19,534 nucleotides of DNA, taken from Rikenellaceae bacterium. Its GTDB lineage: Bacteria > Bacteroidota > Bacteroidia > Bacteroidales > Rikenellaceae. Shown here in pieces: positions 1-7,669 of this stretch (positions within the stretch are counted from its first letter, which is position 1; the number at the start of each line of letters is the position of its first letter). A program made the translations under genes and the position numbers. The notes below the pieces were generated by a model. It ran no database searches. It had not been told where the DNA came from and saw nothing but the letters and a program-made list of their open reading frames with translations. The stretch lies in contig JAJBVJ010000161.1 of the NCBI GenBank assembly GCA_020859875.1, positions 1 to 19,534 of the forward strand, given 5' to 3'.

Positions 1-37
1 GAGTCACACCGCGGCGGCCGGTGAAAATAACGCCGCC

Positions 38-40
38 TAA
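38..40 (+). other. In-frame TAA interrupting the sulfatase gene
   Basis: Reading frame 2 from the window edge gives SHTAAAGENNAA, then TAA, then RPNVIVILADDLG without a frame change. The upstream residues resemble a linker after a signal peptide or lipobox, and the usual residue just before RPN in such proteins is often Lys. A single AAA to TAA change would explain the stop. It is either a nonsense mutation or a base-call error; the sequence alone cannot say which. Confidence 0.75.
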
Positions 41-1636
41 AGACCCAACGTCATCGTTATACTAGCCGACGACCTTGGATATTCCGACCTGGGATGCTAC
101 GGCGGGGAGATAGAAACCCCCAACCTCGATGCCCTCGCTGCCAACGGACTGCGGTTCAGTAGATTTTATAATGCCAGCCGAAGCTGTCCGACGCGGGCCA
201 GTCTGCTCACCGGGCTGTACCAGCATCAGGCGGGCATCGGCCGTATGACCTTCGACGACGGGCTTCCGGGGTACCGCGGCACCCTTTCCAAAAATGCGGT
301 GACAATCGCGGAGGTAATGAAGGACGCGGGCTACCGCACCGGCATGGTAGGAAAATGGCATGTGGCGGAGACACCTCTTCGGGAAGACCAGCGGGAGTGG
401 CTCGCCCACCATGTCTACTATGAAGAATTCGCCGACAAATCGAACTATCCAACCCGCCGCGGCTTCGACGACTTCTACGGGACGATATACGGGGTGGTGG
501 ACTATTTCGACCCGTTCAGCCTTGTCAACGGCGAGGAGCCGGTGGTCTCGGTTCCCGACGACTATTATATTACCAGGGCCCTTTCCGATTCGGCCGTAGC
601 CTATGTCGACCGCTACTGCAGGTCGGAAGACCCGTTCTTCCTTTACCTTTCCTATACTGCGCCCCACTGGCCGCTCCATGCTCTGCCGGAGGATATTGCC
701 AAATACGAAGATACCTATACCGCGGGCTGGGAGGCTATCCGTAACAGCCGCTACCGGAGGATCGAGGAGCTCGGGATTTTCGCCGGACAGGAGGATTTTC
801 TCTCCCCGCGCCAGTTCGACGACCGGTGGGAAGATAACCCACATACCGAGTGGGATGCCCGGGCGATGGCCGTTCCTGCGGCCATGGTCGACCGGAAGGA
901 TCGTGGGATCGGAGAACTGATCGCCGCGCTCGAGCGGAACGGACAGCTCGAAAATACCCTTATCCTTTTCCTGTCGGACAACGGATGCAGTAACGAGGAG
1001 TGCCAGCTTTACTCCCCGGGTGAGAACGACCGTCCGGATATGACGCGCGACGGCGAGGGTATCATATACCCCGTAAATAAGGAGGTGCTTCCCGGCCCGC
1101 AGAATACCTATGCCTCGATCGGAGCACGGTGGGCGAACGTGGCCAATACACCGTTCCGTTTCTGGAAGGCCAAATCCTTCGACGGCGGGATCTGCACCCC
1201 TATGATCGCCCACTGGCCCGCAGGAATCCCGGCCGGCGAAAGGGGAGGGGTGACGGATGGTATGGGCCATGTAATGGACATCATGGCTACCTGTATCGAC
1301 CTGGCGGGAGCCCGGTACCCTTCCCGGTTCGACGGAAACCAGATCATTCCGCTCGAAGGCAAAAGTCTCGTTCCGCTCCTAAAAACCGGCCGGCGGGAGG
1401 GCCACGATTATCTCGGCTTCGAACACTTCAACGAGCGGGCATTCATCTCGCGTGAGGGGTGGAAGATCGTCCGCCAGGGGATCGACTCTCCCTGGGAGCT
1501 TTATAACCTCGACGAAGACCGAACCGAACTCCGGGATGTCGCCGCGGAATATCCGCAGGTTCTCGAAGAGATGGTCGCCCGCTACGGCGAATGGGCCCGG
1601 CGGTGTATGGTAGAACCCTATCCGGGACAACACTGA
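41..1636 (+). CDS. S1-family sulfatase (arylsulfatase type), Ser-type, 5' end interrupted
   Basis: This is a sulfatase that would hydrolyse sulfate esters, probably on a glycan, in the periplasm or at the cell surface. The domain begins at 47 with NVIVILADDLG (metal-binding Asp pair). The catalytic motif S-C-P-T-R (182-196) follows, then GKWH (Lys/His), an APHWPLH stretch, LSDNG (metal ligands) and a late KSFDGG. These are all hallmarks of the alkaline-phosphatase-like S1 sulfatases. The residue to be converted to formylglycine is Ser (182-184), where most bacterial members have Cys, so an anaerobic maturase (anSME) would be needed. From 41 to the TGA at 1634 the frame is open for 531 codons, close to a normal sulfatase. 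The first in-frame ATG is at 245, after the catalytic motif, with no GTG or TTG before it, so a protein starting there would be inactive. The frame continues upstream of a TAA at 38-40. It is first in a four-gene operon, 4 nt from the next gene. Confidence 0.9.
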   Translation, partial: RPNVIVILADDLGYSDLGCYGGEIETPNLDALAANGLRFSRFYNASRSCPTRASLLTGLYQHQAGIGRMTFDDGLPGYRGTLSKNAVTIAEVMKDAGYRTGMVGKWHVAETPLREDQREWLAHHVYYEEFADKSNYPTRRGFDDFYGTIYGVVDYFDPFSLVNGEEPVVSVPDDYYITRALSDSAVAYVDRYCRSEDPFFLYLSYTAPHWPLHALPEDIAKYEDTYTAGWEAIRNSRYRRIEELGIFAGQEDFLSPRQFDDRWEDNPHTEWDARAMAVPAAMVDRKDRGIGELIAALERNGQLENTLILFLSDNGCSNEECQLYSPGENDRPDMTRDGEGIIYPVNKEVLPGPQNTYASIGARWANVANTPFRFWKAKSFDGGICTPMIAHWPAGIPAGERGGVTDGMGHVMDIMATCIDLAGARYPSRFDGNQIIPLEGKSLVPLLKTGRREGHDYLGFEHFNERAFISREGWKIVRQGIDSPWELYNLDEDRTELRDVAAEYPQVLEEMVARYGEWARRCMVEPYPGQH

Positions 1637-1640
1637 CGGG

Positions 1641-3014
1641 ATGGAAGGAATCGCAGCCGGGATAGCCTCTTTCCTGTGGGACTGGCCGATGGTAGTCCTT
1701 CTTCTGGGCACGCATATCTACCTTACCGTGCGTTTGCGTTTTCCCCAGCGCTATATCGGCAGGGCGATCCGCCTTTCGGTAAAAAAAGACAAAGGCTCCA
1801 CTGGCGATATAAGCAATTTCTCAGCCCTGGCCACATCCCTGGCTGCGACCATCGGCACGGGGAATATTGTCGGGGTCGCCACGGCGGTATCGCTCGGCGG
1901 GCCGGGAGCCGTTTTCTGGTGTTGGATCACCGGAGTGTTCGGCATAGCCACCAAATACGGCGAGAGCCTTCTGGCCGTAAAATACCGCGTAAAGAGTCCC
2001 GACGGGGAAATTATCGGCGGCCCGATGTATGTTCTCGAGCGTGGATTGAAAATGAGATGGCTTGGCGTACTCTTCGCAGTGTTCACGGCTTTTGCCGCTT
2101 TCGGAATCGGAAATACGGTACAGTCCAATTCGATCTCCATGCTGTTGGGCCAGACATGGGGCATACCGCGATATGTGACCGGGGGTATCGTTGCCGGACT
2201 CGTGGCGGGTGTGATCCTGTTCGGGCTGAAGGGAATATCGCGGGTTTGCTCGCTGCTGGTGCCTTTTATGGCGGTTTTCTATGTTCTGGGTTGTATAACG
2301 ATTCTTATCATGAATTCGGCCTTTATCGGCGAAACATTTTCGCTGATCCTCAGATCGGCATTCAGTTCGAGGGCCGCCGGAGGCGGTTTTGTCGGAAGCA
2401 CGATTATGATGGCAGCCCGGTACGGTATCGCCCGCGGGCTGTTTTCCAACGAGTCGGGGATGGGCTCCGCCCCCATAGTGGCCGCCGCCGCCCAAACCCG
2501 CAATCCCGTCCGCCAGGCGCTCGTCTCGGCTTCGGGAACATTCTGGGATACGGTGGTAATTTGCGCCCTGACGGGCTTGGTATTGGTGAGCAGTATAATT
2601 GCCAATCCGGCCATAGACCATACCCACGGGGCCGCCCTGACCAAAGCCGCTTTCGACCAGATACCGGTTGCAGGCCCTATTATCCTTTCCGTGGGGATCC
2701 TTACCTTCGCATTCTCCACTATACTCGGTTGGTCTTACTACGCCGAAAAGTCGATCCAATACCTCGGGGGAAAGCGGTCGATCTACTTTTACCGCATTTT
2801 CTGGGTCGCCGCGATATTTTTCGGGGCCGTCGTAAACCTTAAAATGGTATGGGACATAGCGGATAGCATGAATGCGCTTATGGCAATTCCCAACCTTGTC
2901 GCACTTATATTTCTCTCCGGAGTGCTGGTGCGAGAAACCCGTAAGTACCTTTGGAGCGGAAACCTCGATGCTGCGCAGACCGATGAAATTCCTACTATCG
3001 ATAAAAAGAGATAG
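1641..3014 (+). CDS. AGCS-family sodium:alanine (amino acid) symporter
   Basis: This is an inner-membrane secondary transporter of the alanine or glycine:cation symporter family (AlsT/DagA type), which imports small amino acids with Na+. The 457-residue length is normal for the family. The family core is clear near residues 60-115: NFSALATSLAATIGTGNIVG followed by GGPGAVFWCWITGVFGIATKY, the conserved Gly/Asn-rich cation-site region. A further typical block is GLFSNESGMGSAPIVAAAA near residues 265-285. About ten hydrophobic segments are spread along the chain. The ATG lies 4 nt after the sulfatase stop, so it is co-transcribed with it. An amino-acid symporter inside a glycan-degradation operon is unusual; it may handle an amino-acid or amino-sugar product, but that is inference. 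The family call is secure, the substrate is not. Confidence 0.93.
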   Translation: MEGIAAGIASFLWDWPMVVLLLGTHIYLTVRLRFPQRYIGRAIRLSVKKDKGSTGDISNFSALATSLAATIGTGNIVGVATAVSLGGPGAVFWCWITGVFGIATKYGESLLAVKYRVKSPDGEIIGGPMYVLERGLKMRWLGVLFAVFTAFAAFGIGNTVQSNSISMLLGQTWGIPRYVTGGIVAGLVAGVILFGLKGISRVCSLLVPFMAVFYVLGCITILIMNSAFIGETFSLILRSAFSSRAAGGGFVGSTIMMAARYGIARGLFSNESGMGSAPIVAAAAQTRNPVRQALVSASGTFWDTVVICALTGLVLVSSIIANPAIDHTHGAALTKAAFDQIPVAGPIILSVGILTFAFSTILGWSYYAEKSIQYLGGKRSIYFYRIFWVAAIFFGAVVNLKMVWDIADSMNALMAIPNLVALIFLSGVLVRETRKYLWSGNLDAAQTDEIPTIDKKR

Positions 3015-3022
3015 CTAAAACA

Positions 3023-4486
3023 ATGCCCATGAAAAAACCGATCATTTATTTAATTTTCGCTGCTGTAATATTTTCGGCGGAGGCAAAAAAGCCCTCTGCA
3101 CCGGACAGCCTGCGGCAGCTCCGCCGGGAGAGGGAAGTCTCCATAGAGAACCGGTCGCTGAAGATATTGGATTTGGTAACGGTTCAGCCGCATGACTGGA
3201 CGCAGTTGCCGACCGTCCCGGAGCATCCTGCCTTCGACGGGCTGTTCGATCCGCACGAGCAGCGAGTGATATTGGAGGAAGTGAACCGGCGCCGAAGGGA
3301 GCACGGAAGCGATACGCTGCTAACGGCGGATTACTTTTACATATGGCGTCCCTGGTTCGACCGGCTCTGGGAAGAAGACCCCCATTACAGGGTATTCCCG
3401 GTACCGCTGGCATCAGCGGATCACTATAAAAACGCACGAAAGGTGTACAAAGACCCGGGCAACCGGAGGCTTCCTTTCGACTGTATTTTGATCGAGGATA
3501 CGCTGGTGGTCGGCCGCAGTTTCGATCCGTTGTTCCGCGTGGGCGACAGGGTGGTCACCATCAACGGGGTGACTGTTCCCGAATACCTGAAGTACAATTA
3601 TACCGACAGGTACATTTGGCCCGCAATGTTGATGATATATTATTATTACGGTTTTGCGGTAGACAGGTTCGAAGTCATACTGGAGAGAGATGGAATCATC
3701 GTGGAAATCGAAACGCCGGGTTTACAGGAGAAGGAACAGCTAAGATATACGATGCGGAACTTCTATAACATAACAACTTATGAAGATGCCGGGGCCGGAT
3801 ATATCCAGTTACGGCGATTCTATCCGCACAACGGCCACCTTATAAAAACTGTCCATAAGGCGATCCTCGATTTCAAGCAACAGGGAATAAACAACGTGGT
3901 AATAGACGTGAGGCGCAACGGGGGCGGCAGCGGGCATAACTTCGATAAGCTGCTCTCGATATTTGTAGACAAACCCCGGATCGAATATATGCGCGGACAG
4001 AGGATCAAGGTCTCGGACAAGACTCTGGGTAATTATGGATTCCTTACCGAAGATATGATGGGAACGGTGGTGGATATGCCGCAGGACGAATTTGTCGCCA
4101 GCTTCCCGACCGATCGGAAGATGTATGTCGACGGAATGAATTACTACATATTGGCCAGTAAGGATACCGGTTCCATCGCGGCTTCATTCGTAAATATCCT
4201 GCAATACAACGGAGCCGCCAAGATCGCCGGCGAACCCCTCAGACGCAATGCCCTTCGGTACGGTGAGGTGGTCGGCGGCGAGGATATTGCCTCGACCCTG
4301 CTATGTCCCACCGGAATATCTACCGTGGAATTCGACGAATTTACCCGGGCGGCGGACGGGGTGGTAAGCCCGGATATTCCGATTCCTTACATAGCTTCCC
4401 AATATCTGACGGGAAAGGACGCCGTCCTTGAAAAATTGCTCGAAATAATAAAGACGACGAATAATCCGCAAACCCCGAACCGATGA
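3023..4486 (+). CDS. Secreted S41 (C-terminal processing peptidase)-like protein
   Basis: The gene encodes a 487-residue exported protein with the fold pattern of S41 peptidases. Residues 1-21 form a signal peptide (cleavage likely after AEA); an alternative start is Met3. A PDZ-like stretch (DPLFRVGDRVVTINGVTVPEYL) lies near residues 170-190. The S41 core follows: GAGYIQLRRF, NNVVIDVRRNGGGSG near 290-305, then TGSIAAS with the presumed nucleophile Ser384, and KIAGEP at 400-405. In Tsp/CtpA the catalytic Lys follows GEP-T-F-G; here the aligned position is Asn409, in GEPLRRN, so the classical Ser/Lys dyad is not intact. It may use other residues, or bind peptides without cutting. It starts 8 nt after the symporter gene and its stop overlaps the GH32 start (ATGA), so translation is probably coupled. 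Substrate and role in this operon are unknown. Confidence 0.82.
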   Translation: MPMKKPIIYLIFAAVIFSAEAKKPSAPDSLRQLRREREVSIENRSLKILDLVTVQPHDWTQLPTVPEHPAFDGLFDPHEQRVILEEVNRRRREHGSDTLLTADYFYIWRPWFDRLWEEDPHYRVFPVPLASADHYKNARKVYKDPGNRRLPFDCILIEDTLVVGRSFDPLFRVGDRVVTINGVTVPEYLKYNYTDRYIWPAMLMIYYYYGFAVDRFEVILERDGIIVEIETPGLQEKEQLRYTMRNFYNITTYEDAGAGYIQLRRFYPHNGHLIKTVHKAILDFKQQGINNVVIDVRRNGGGSGHNFDKLLSIFVDKPRIEYMRGQRIKVSDKTLGNYGFLTEDMMGTVVDMPQDEFVASFPTDRKMYVDGMNYYILASKDTGSIAASFVNILQYNGAAKIAGEPLRRNALRYGEVVGGEDIASTLLCPTGISTVEFDEFTRAADGVVSPDIPIPYIASQYLTGKDAVLEKLLEIIKTTNNPQTPNR

Positions 4487-6132
4487 ACCGTAAAATCCTA
4501 TTGGCTACGATATGCATTACATTATCGGGTATACCGACGGCCCGGCCGGCCGAGGTAACACTCGATGTAACTAAACGGTACCTTAATTTGCCGGTTTCCC
4601 ACCTCGAAGAGGGGGGCCGTATGACCCTTACGGTCGACGGGGAGCCCCGGCGGTCTTTCGTGCTAAGACTCACAGCGGACGATTATGCCGACTATTGGGT
4701 TTTTTGTGATATGGAAGAGTTTATGGGTAAAACGGTAACCATAACTTACGACGGCGACCCGGCGGGTCTGGCGAAAATTTACCAGGACGATGGGATTCAT
4801 GACCAAGAGTCCCTATACCGGGAGCTGCTTCGGCCCGGGTACCACTTCACCGCCCGCCGGGGATGGATCAACGACCAGAACGGACTTGTGTGGCACGATG
4901 GTGAATACCACCTCTTCTTCCAGCATAATCCCTTTGAGCGCGAGTGGGAGAATATGCATTGGGGCCATGCGGTGAGCCGCGATCTTATCCATTGGGAAGA
5001 ACTTCCCGAAGCCCTCTATCCGGACGATCTGGGCACCATGTTCTCCGGCTCCGCCGTTATCGACCACAATAATACGGCGGGTTACAACTGCGGCGGGGAG
5101 CCTGCCATGATAGCATTCTATACCGCCGCATCCGACCAGCGGCAGGTGCAGTGCATGGCATACAGCCTCGACAAGGGGCGGACTTGGACAAAATACGAAG
5201 GCAATCCTGTGATAGATTCGAAGGAAAAATGGAACAGCCGTGACACGCGCGATCCCAAAGTCTTTCGGTACGAACCAGCCGGCCATTGGGTGCTGCTTTT
5301 GAACGAGCGGGACGGCCATTCCATTTACATATCCACCGATTTGAAGAATTGGAGCTACCAGAGCCACATAACGGGATTCTGGGAGTGCCCCGAGCTGTTC
5401 GAACTACCGGTCGACGGTGACCCCAACAATACCATGTGGGTCATGTACGGCGCATCGGGAACATATATGTTGGGAGATTTCGACGGCAGGGTATTCACTC
5501 CACTCCACGGCAAGTACTACTACACATCGGGAGCGCTCTATGCCGCCCAAACTTTTTCCAATATTCCGGCCGAAGACGGTAGGCGTATCCAGATAGGGTG
5601 GGGAAGGATCGACCATAGCGGTATGCCGTTCAACGGGTTGATGCTTCTTCCCACGGAGCTTACCCTTCGCACCACGAAAGAGGGCCCGAGGCTTTACAGT
5701 GTCCCCGTTAGGGAAACAGAGCGTCTGCTGGAGTCTTTAGGCCAATGGGAGGACCTCACGGCTGCAGAGGCCAACGAGGTTATGAGACCCTATTATGCCG
5801 CGGACAGGCTGGTGATAAGAGCGAGGATAGAATTGTCCCATGCTACGGGGGCGGGGCTCGCCCTCGAAGGACAGAATATTATAGACTACGACCTGAACTC
5901 CAATACACTCGGCGGGATGTTCTACTCGCCCCAGGATATGACGAGCATGGAACTCTCTGCGGAAATTTATATAGACCGCACTTCTATTGAGGTTTTTGTG
6001 GACGGCGGTGTCTATTCCTACTCTATGGAAAGAAATCCCCGCTGGGATGCACCTCAGGGTTATATCTTTTGGGGCAACGATATTCGGATAAAGGAGCTGG
6101 AAGTGTATACGGTAGATACTATCTGGGAATAG
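4483..6132 (+). CDS. Glycoside hydrolase family 32 (levanase/inulinase/invertase family)
   Basis: This is a 549-residue exported GH32 enzyme, predicted to hydrolyse beta-fructofuranosyl linkages by a retaining mechanism in the periplasm or at the surface. A signal peptide covers about residues 1-22. Residues about 23-105 form an N-terminal beta domain resembling the Bacteroides DUF4980 module seen before GH32 catalytic domains. The five-blade propeller then shows all three active-site motifs: WINDQNG at 128-134 with nucleophile Asp131, RDPK with the stabilising Asp257, and WECP with acid/base Glu301. FSGSAVIDHNNTAG is also family-typical. A C-terminal beta-sandwich (about 410-549) ends with EVFVDGG. 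The usual Pro after the nucleophile (NDPNG) is Gln here. It is the last gene of the sulfatase operon, overlapping the S41-like gene by 4 nt and followed by a terminator. Levan, inulin or sucrose-type activity cannot be separated from sequence alone. Confidence 0.93.
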   Translation: MNRKILLATICITLSGIPTARPAEVTLDVTKRYLNLPVSHLEEGGRMTLTVDGEPRRSFVLRLTADDYADYWVFCDMEEFMGKTVTITYDGDPAGLAKIYQDDGIHDQESLYRELLRPGYHFTARRGWINDQNGLVWHDGEYHLFFQHNPFEREWENMHWGHAVSRDLIHWEELPEALYPDDLGTMFSGSAVIDHNNTAGYNCGGEPAMIAFYTAASDQRQVQCMAYSLDKGRTWTKYEGNPVIDSKEKWNSRDTRDPKVFRYEPAGHWVLLLNERDGHSIYISTDLKNWSYQSHITGFWECPELFELPVDGDPNNTMWVMYGASGTYMLGDFDGRVFTPLHGKYYYTSGALYAAQTFSNIPAEDGRRIQIGWGRIDHSGMPFNGLMLLPTELTLRTTKEGPRLYSVPVRETERLLESLGQWEDLTAAEANEVMRPYYAADRLVIRARIELSHATGAGLALEGQNIIDYDLNSNTLGGMFYSPQDMTSMELSAEIYIDRTSIEVFVDGGVYSYSMERNPRWDAPQGYIFWGNDIRIKELEVYTVDTIWE

Positions 6133-6146
6133 TATGCGAAGCTAAT

Positions 6147-6186
6147 AAAAAAAGATGGAGGCTAATACTCACCTCCATCCTTTTTA
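6147..6186. terminator. Bidirectional rho-independent terminator
   Basis: A perfect 8-bp stem (GATGGAGG at 6154-6161 with CCTCCATC at 6172-6179, 10-nt loop) has seven A on its left and CTTTTT on its right. It therefore ends transcription of the plus-strand GH32 operon (stop at 6132) and of the minus-strand permease gene (stop at 6202). It is the only sizeable structure in the 69-nt convergent gap. Confidence 0.85.
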
Positions 6187-6201
6187 TTATGCCGGGGATC
6201 G

Positions 6202-7521
6202 CTACTTTATCTCTTCCGATAGTATTCCCCCTTCGGATTCTTCCCTGTCGGGGTATTTGAACGGGATTATTCGGGAGACAACCAGTGCCGGGATCATCGC
6301 TACGGCAACCACGACAAAGAACATCCGGTAGCCCAGCGCATCGCTCAAATAGCCGCTGACCATACCCGCGAACATATAGCCGAGGTTCATCACTCCGGAA
6401 GCGAAAGCGTAGTGTGCCATTTTGTGCTGTCCGGGTGCTACCTGCTGCATCATAAAAAGAGTAAGACCCACGAACCCGAACCCGTACCCGAAATATTCAC
6501 AGACTACCGCCGAACCGATCAGATAGATATTCGAAGGCTGGAAGGTAGCCAGCAACAGGTAAATGAGGAAAGGCAGGTTGATGGCGCAGCAGAGAAAAAA
6601 GAGGGTTCTGCGCAGCCCACGGGCCGAAATATAATAGCCGGCCAATATCGAGCCGAGGATAAAGGCAACCGTCCCGAACGTTCCGTTTATAAGACCGATC
6701 TGGCTCACTTCCAGACCCAGGCCGCCATCCTGGGCAGGAGCCTTGAGGAAAAGTGGAAGTATTTTTATCGCAAGCCCTTCGGCCAGCCTGTACAGGATTA
6801 TGAATATAATATAAAAGGCGATGTATTTCTTCTGGAAGAAGGTAACGAAGACCCTCACGAAAGATTCCCAACCCTCCTTCGCGGAGTTTATCTTATTTGT
6901 GACACCTCCACCCGTGGGTAGTGCCCGGCTGTGCCACAGGCTGAGCAGGATCATTATCCCCGCGCTGATGCCCATAATGAGCATCCATGCGTTGACCGGG
7001 CCGCCCATTTTATCCTTCAGTATGCCGGCCAGAAATACCAGGCCTCCGGCGGCGACCACCTTGGCGATATTGAAGAAAGCACCCTGCCAGCCGATATACT
7101 GGGCTTGGGTTTTGGTGTCGAGTTCGTTCATATATATGCCGTCTGCGGCGATGTCGTGCGTGGCGCCGCTGAAAGCGATTATACCCATAATGGCTATCGC
7201 ATAGGTGAAAAATCCCGGTAGCGGAAGGCTCAGGGCCACCAACGCAAAGCAGATACCGGTAATCATCTGCGTACCCACGACAAAGTATTTCTTTGTCTTG
7301 AACATTTCCAGGAAGGGGCTCCACAGGGGTTTGAGGCTCCAGGGCAGGATAATGAGCGATGTCCAGAATGCTATCTTCGCATCGGACAGCGTGCCCTCCC
7401 CCACATCGGAGAACATCAGCACCGAAACGAGCTGCACCATTACGAAGGGCAAACCCATCCCGAAATAGAGCGTCGGCACCCAGCGCAGCGGGTTCAGGGA
7501 TTTAGAACGTGAAGTTTTCAA
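6202..7521 (-). CDS. AmpG-like MFS permease
   Basis: This is a 439-residue inner-membrane major facilitator transporter with about 12 hydrophobic segments. The N-terminal WVPTLYFGMGLPFVMVQLVS and the later GATHDIAADGIYMNEL resemble AmpG/PAT-type permeases, which import muropeptides or related small molecules. In Bacteroidales many relatives sit in glycan loci and probably carry mono- or disaccharide-like products. No ATG lies in frame before the first membrane segment. The farthest start is TTG at 7521 (TTG AAA ACT TCA CGT), preceded by an in-frame TAA 15 nt upstream, so TTG is the likely start. A close match to the Bacteroides promoter lies 42 nt upstream and a terminator separates it from the GH2 gene, so it is probably transcribed alone. 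The family is clear; the substrate is unknown. Confidence 0.85.
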   Translation of the reverse strand: MKTSRSKSLNPLRWVPTLYFGMGLPFVMVQLVSVLMFSDVGEGTLSDAKIAFWTSLIILPWSLKPLWSPFLEMFKTKKYFVVGTQMITGICFALVALSLPLPGFFTYAIAIMGIIAFSGATHDIAADGIYMNELDTKTQAQYIGWQGAFFNIAKVVAAGGLVFLAGILKDKMGGPVNAWMLIMGISAGIMILLSLWHSRALPTGGGVTNKINSAKEGWESFVRVFVTFFQKKYIAFYIIFIILYRLAEGLAIKILPLFLKAPAQDGGLGLEVSQIGLINGTFGTVAFILGSILAGYYISARGLRRTLFFLCCAINLPFLIYLLLATFQPSNIYLIGSAVVCEYFGYGFGFVGLTLFMMQQVAPGQHKMAHYAFASGVMNLGYMFAGMVSGYLSDALGYRMFFVVVAVAMIPALVVSRIIPFKYPDREESEGGILSEEIK

Positions 7522-7562
7522 GTTATTCAGTTTGTTTTAGTAATGTATGAAGGAAATTTACA

Positions 7563-7593
7563 CAAAGATATTATTTTTTACCAAAGTGTTAAA
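7563..7593 (-). promoter_or_regulatory. Bacteroides-type promoter for the MFS permease gene
   Basis: Reading the minus strand, TATCTTTG (7570-7563) matches the -7 consensus TAnnTTTG exactly. A -33-like TTTA (7593-7590; consensus TTTG) stands 19 nt upstream. Transcription would begin near 7556, giving a leader of about 35 nt before the TTG start. It lies just downstream of the GH2 terminator, as expected for an independent unit. Confidence 0.55.
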
Positions 7594-7617
7594 GAGCCGG
7601 TGCGTGAATGGGGGCAT

Positions 7618-7650
7618 ACAAAAGGCAGCGAAAACTTCGCTGCCTTTTGT
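7618..7650 (-). terminator. Rho-independent terminator of the GH2 gene
   Basis: This is a perfect 15-bp inverted repeat, ACAAAAGGCAGCGAA (7618-7632) and its complement (7636-7650), around a 3-nt loop. It begins 20 nt beyond the GH2 stop codon. On the minus strand the GC-rich stem is followed by TTTTGT, a short U tract. The stem is nearly symmetric, so it could also act on the plus strand, but no plus-strand gene runs into it. Confidence 0.85.
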
Positions 7651-7669
7651 ACTCGCTTTCCGTTGGAGT

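Noticed and set aside
62..1270. 402-codon open frame on the minus strand across the sulfatase gene
   Set aside because: It is antisense to a clear sulfatase, has no recognisable domains, and results from codon bias on the opposite strand.
1676..2842. 388-codon plus-strand frame and a 312-codon minus-strand frame (1821-2759) inside the symporter gene
   Set aside because: Their low-complexity, Arg/Gly/Pro-rich translations overlap a conserved AGCS gene in its correct frame; they are shadows.
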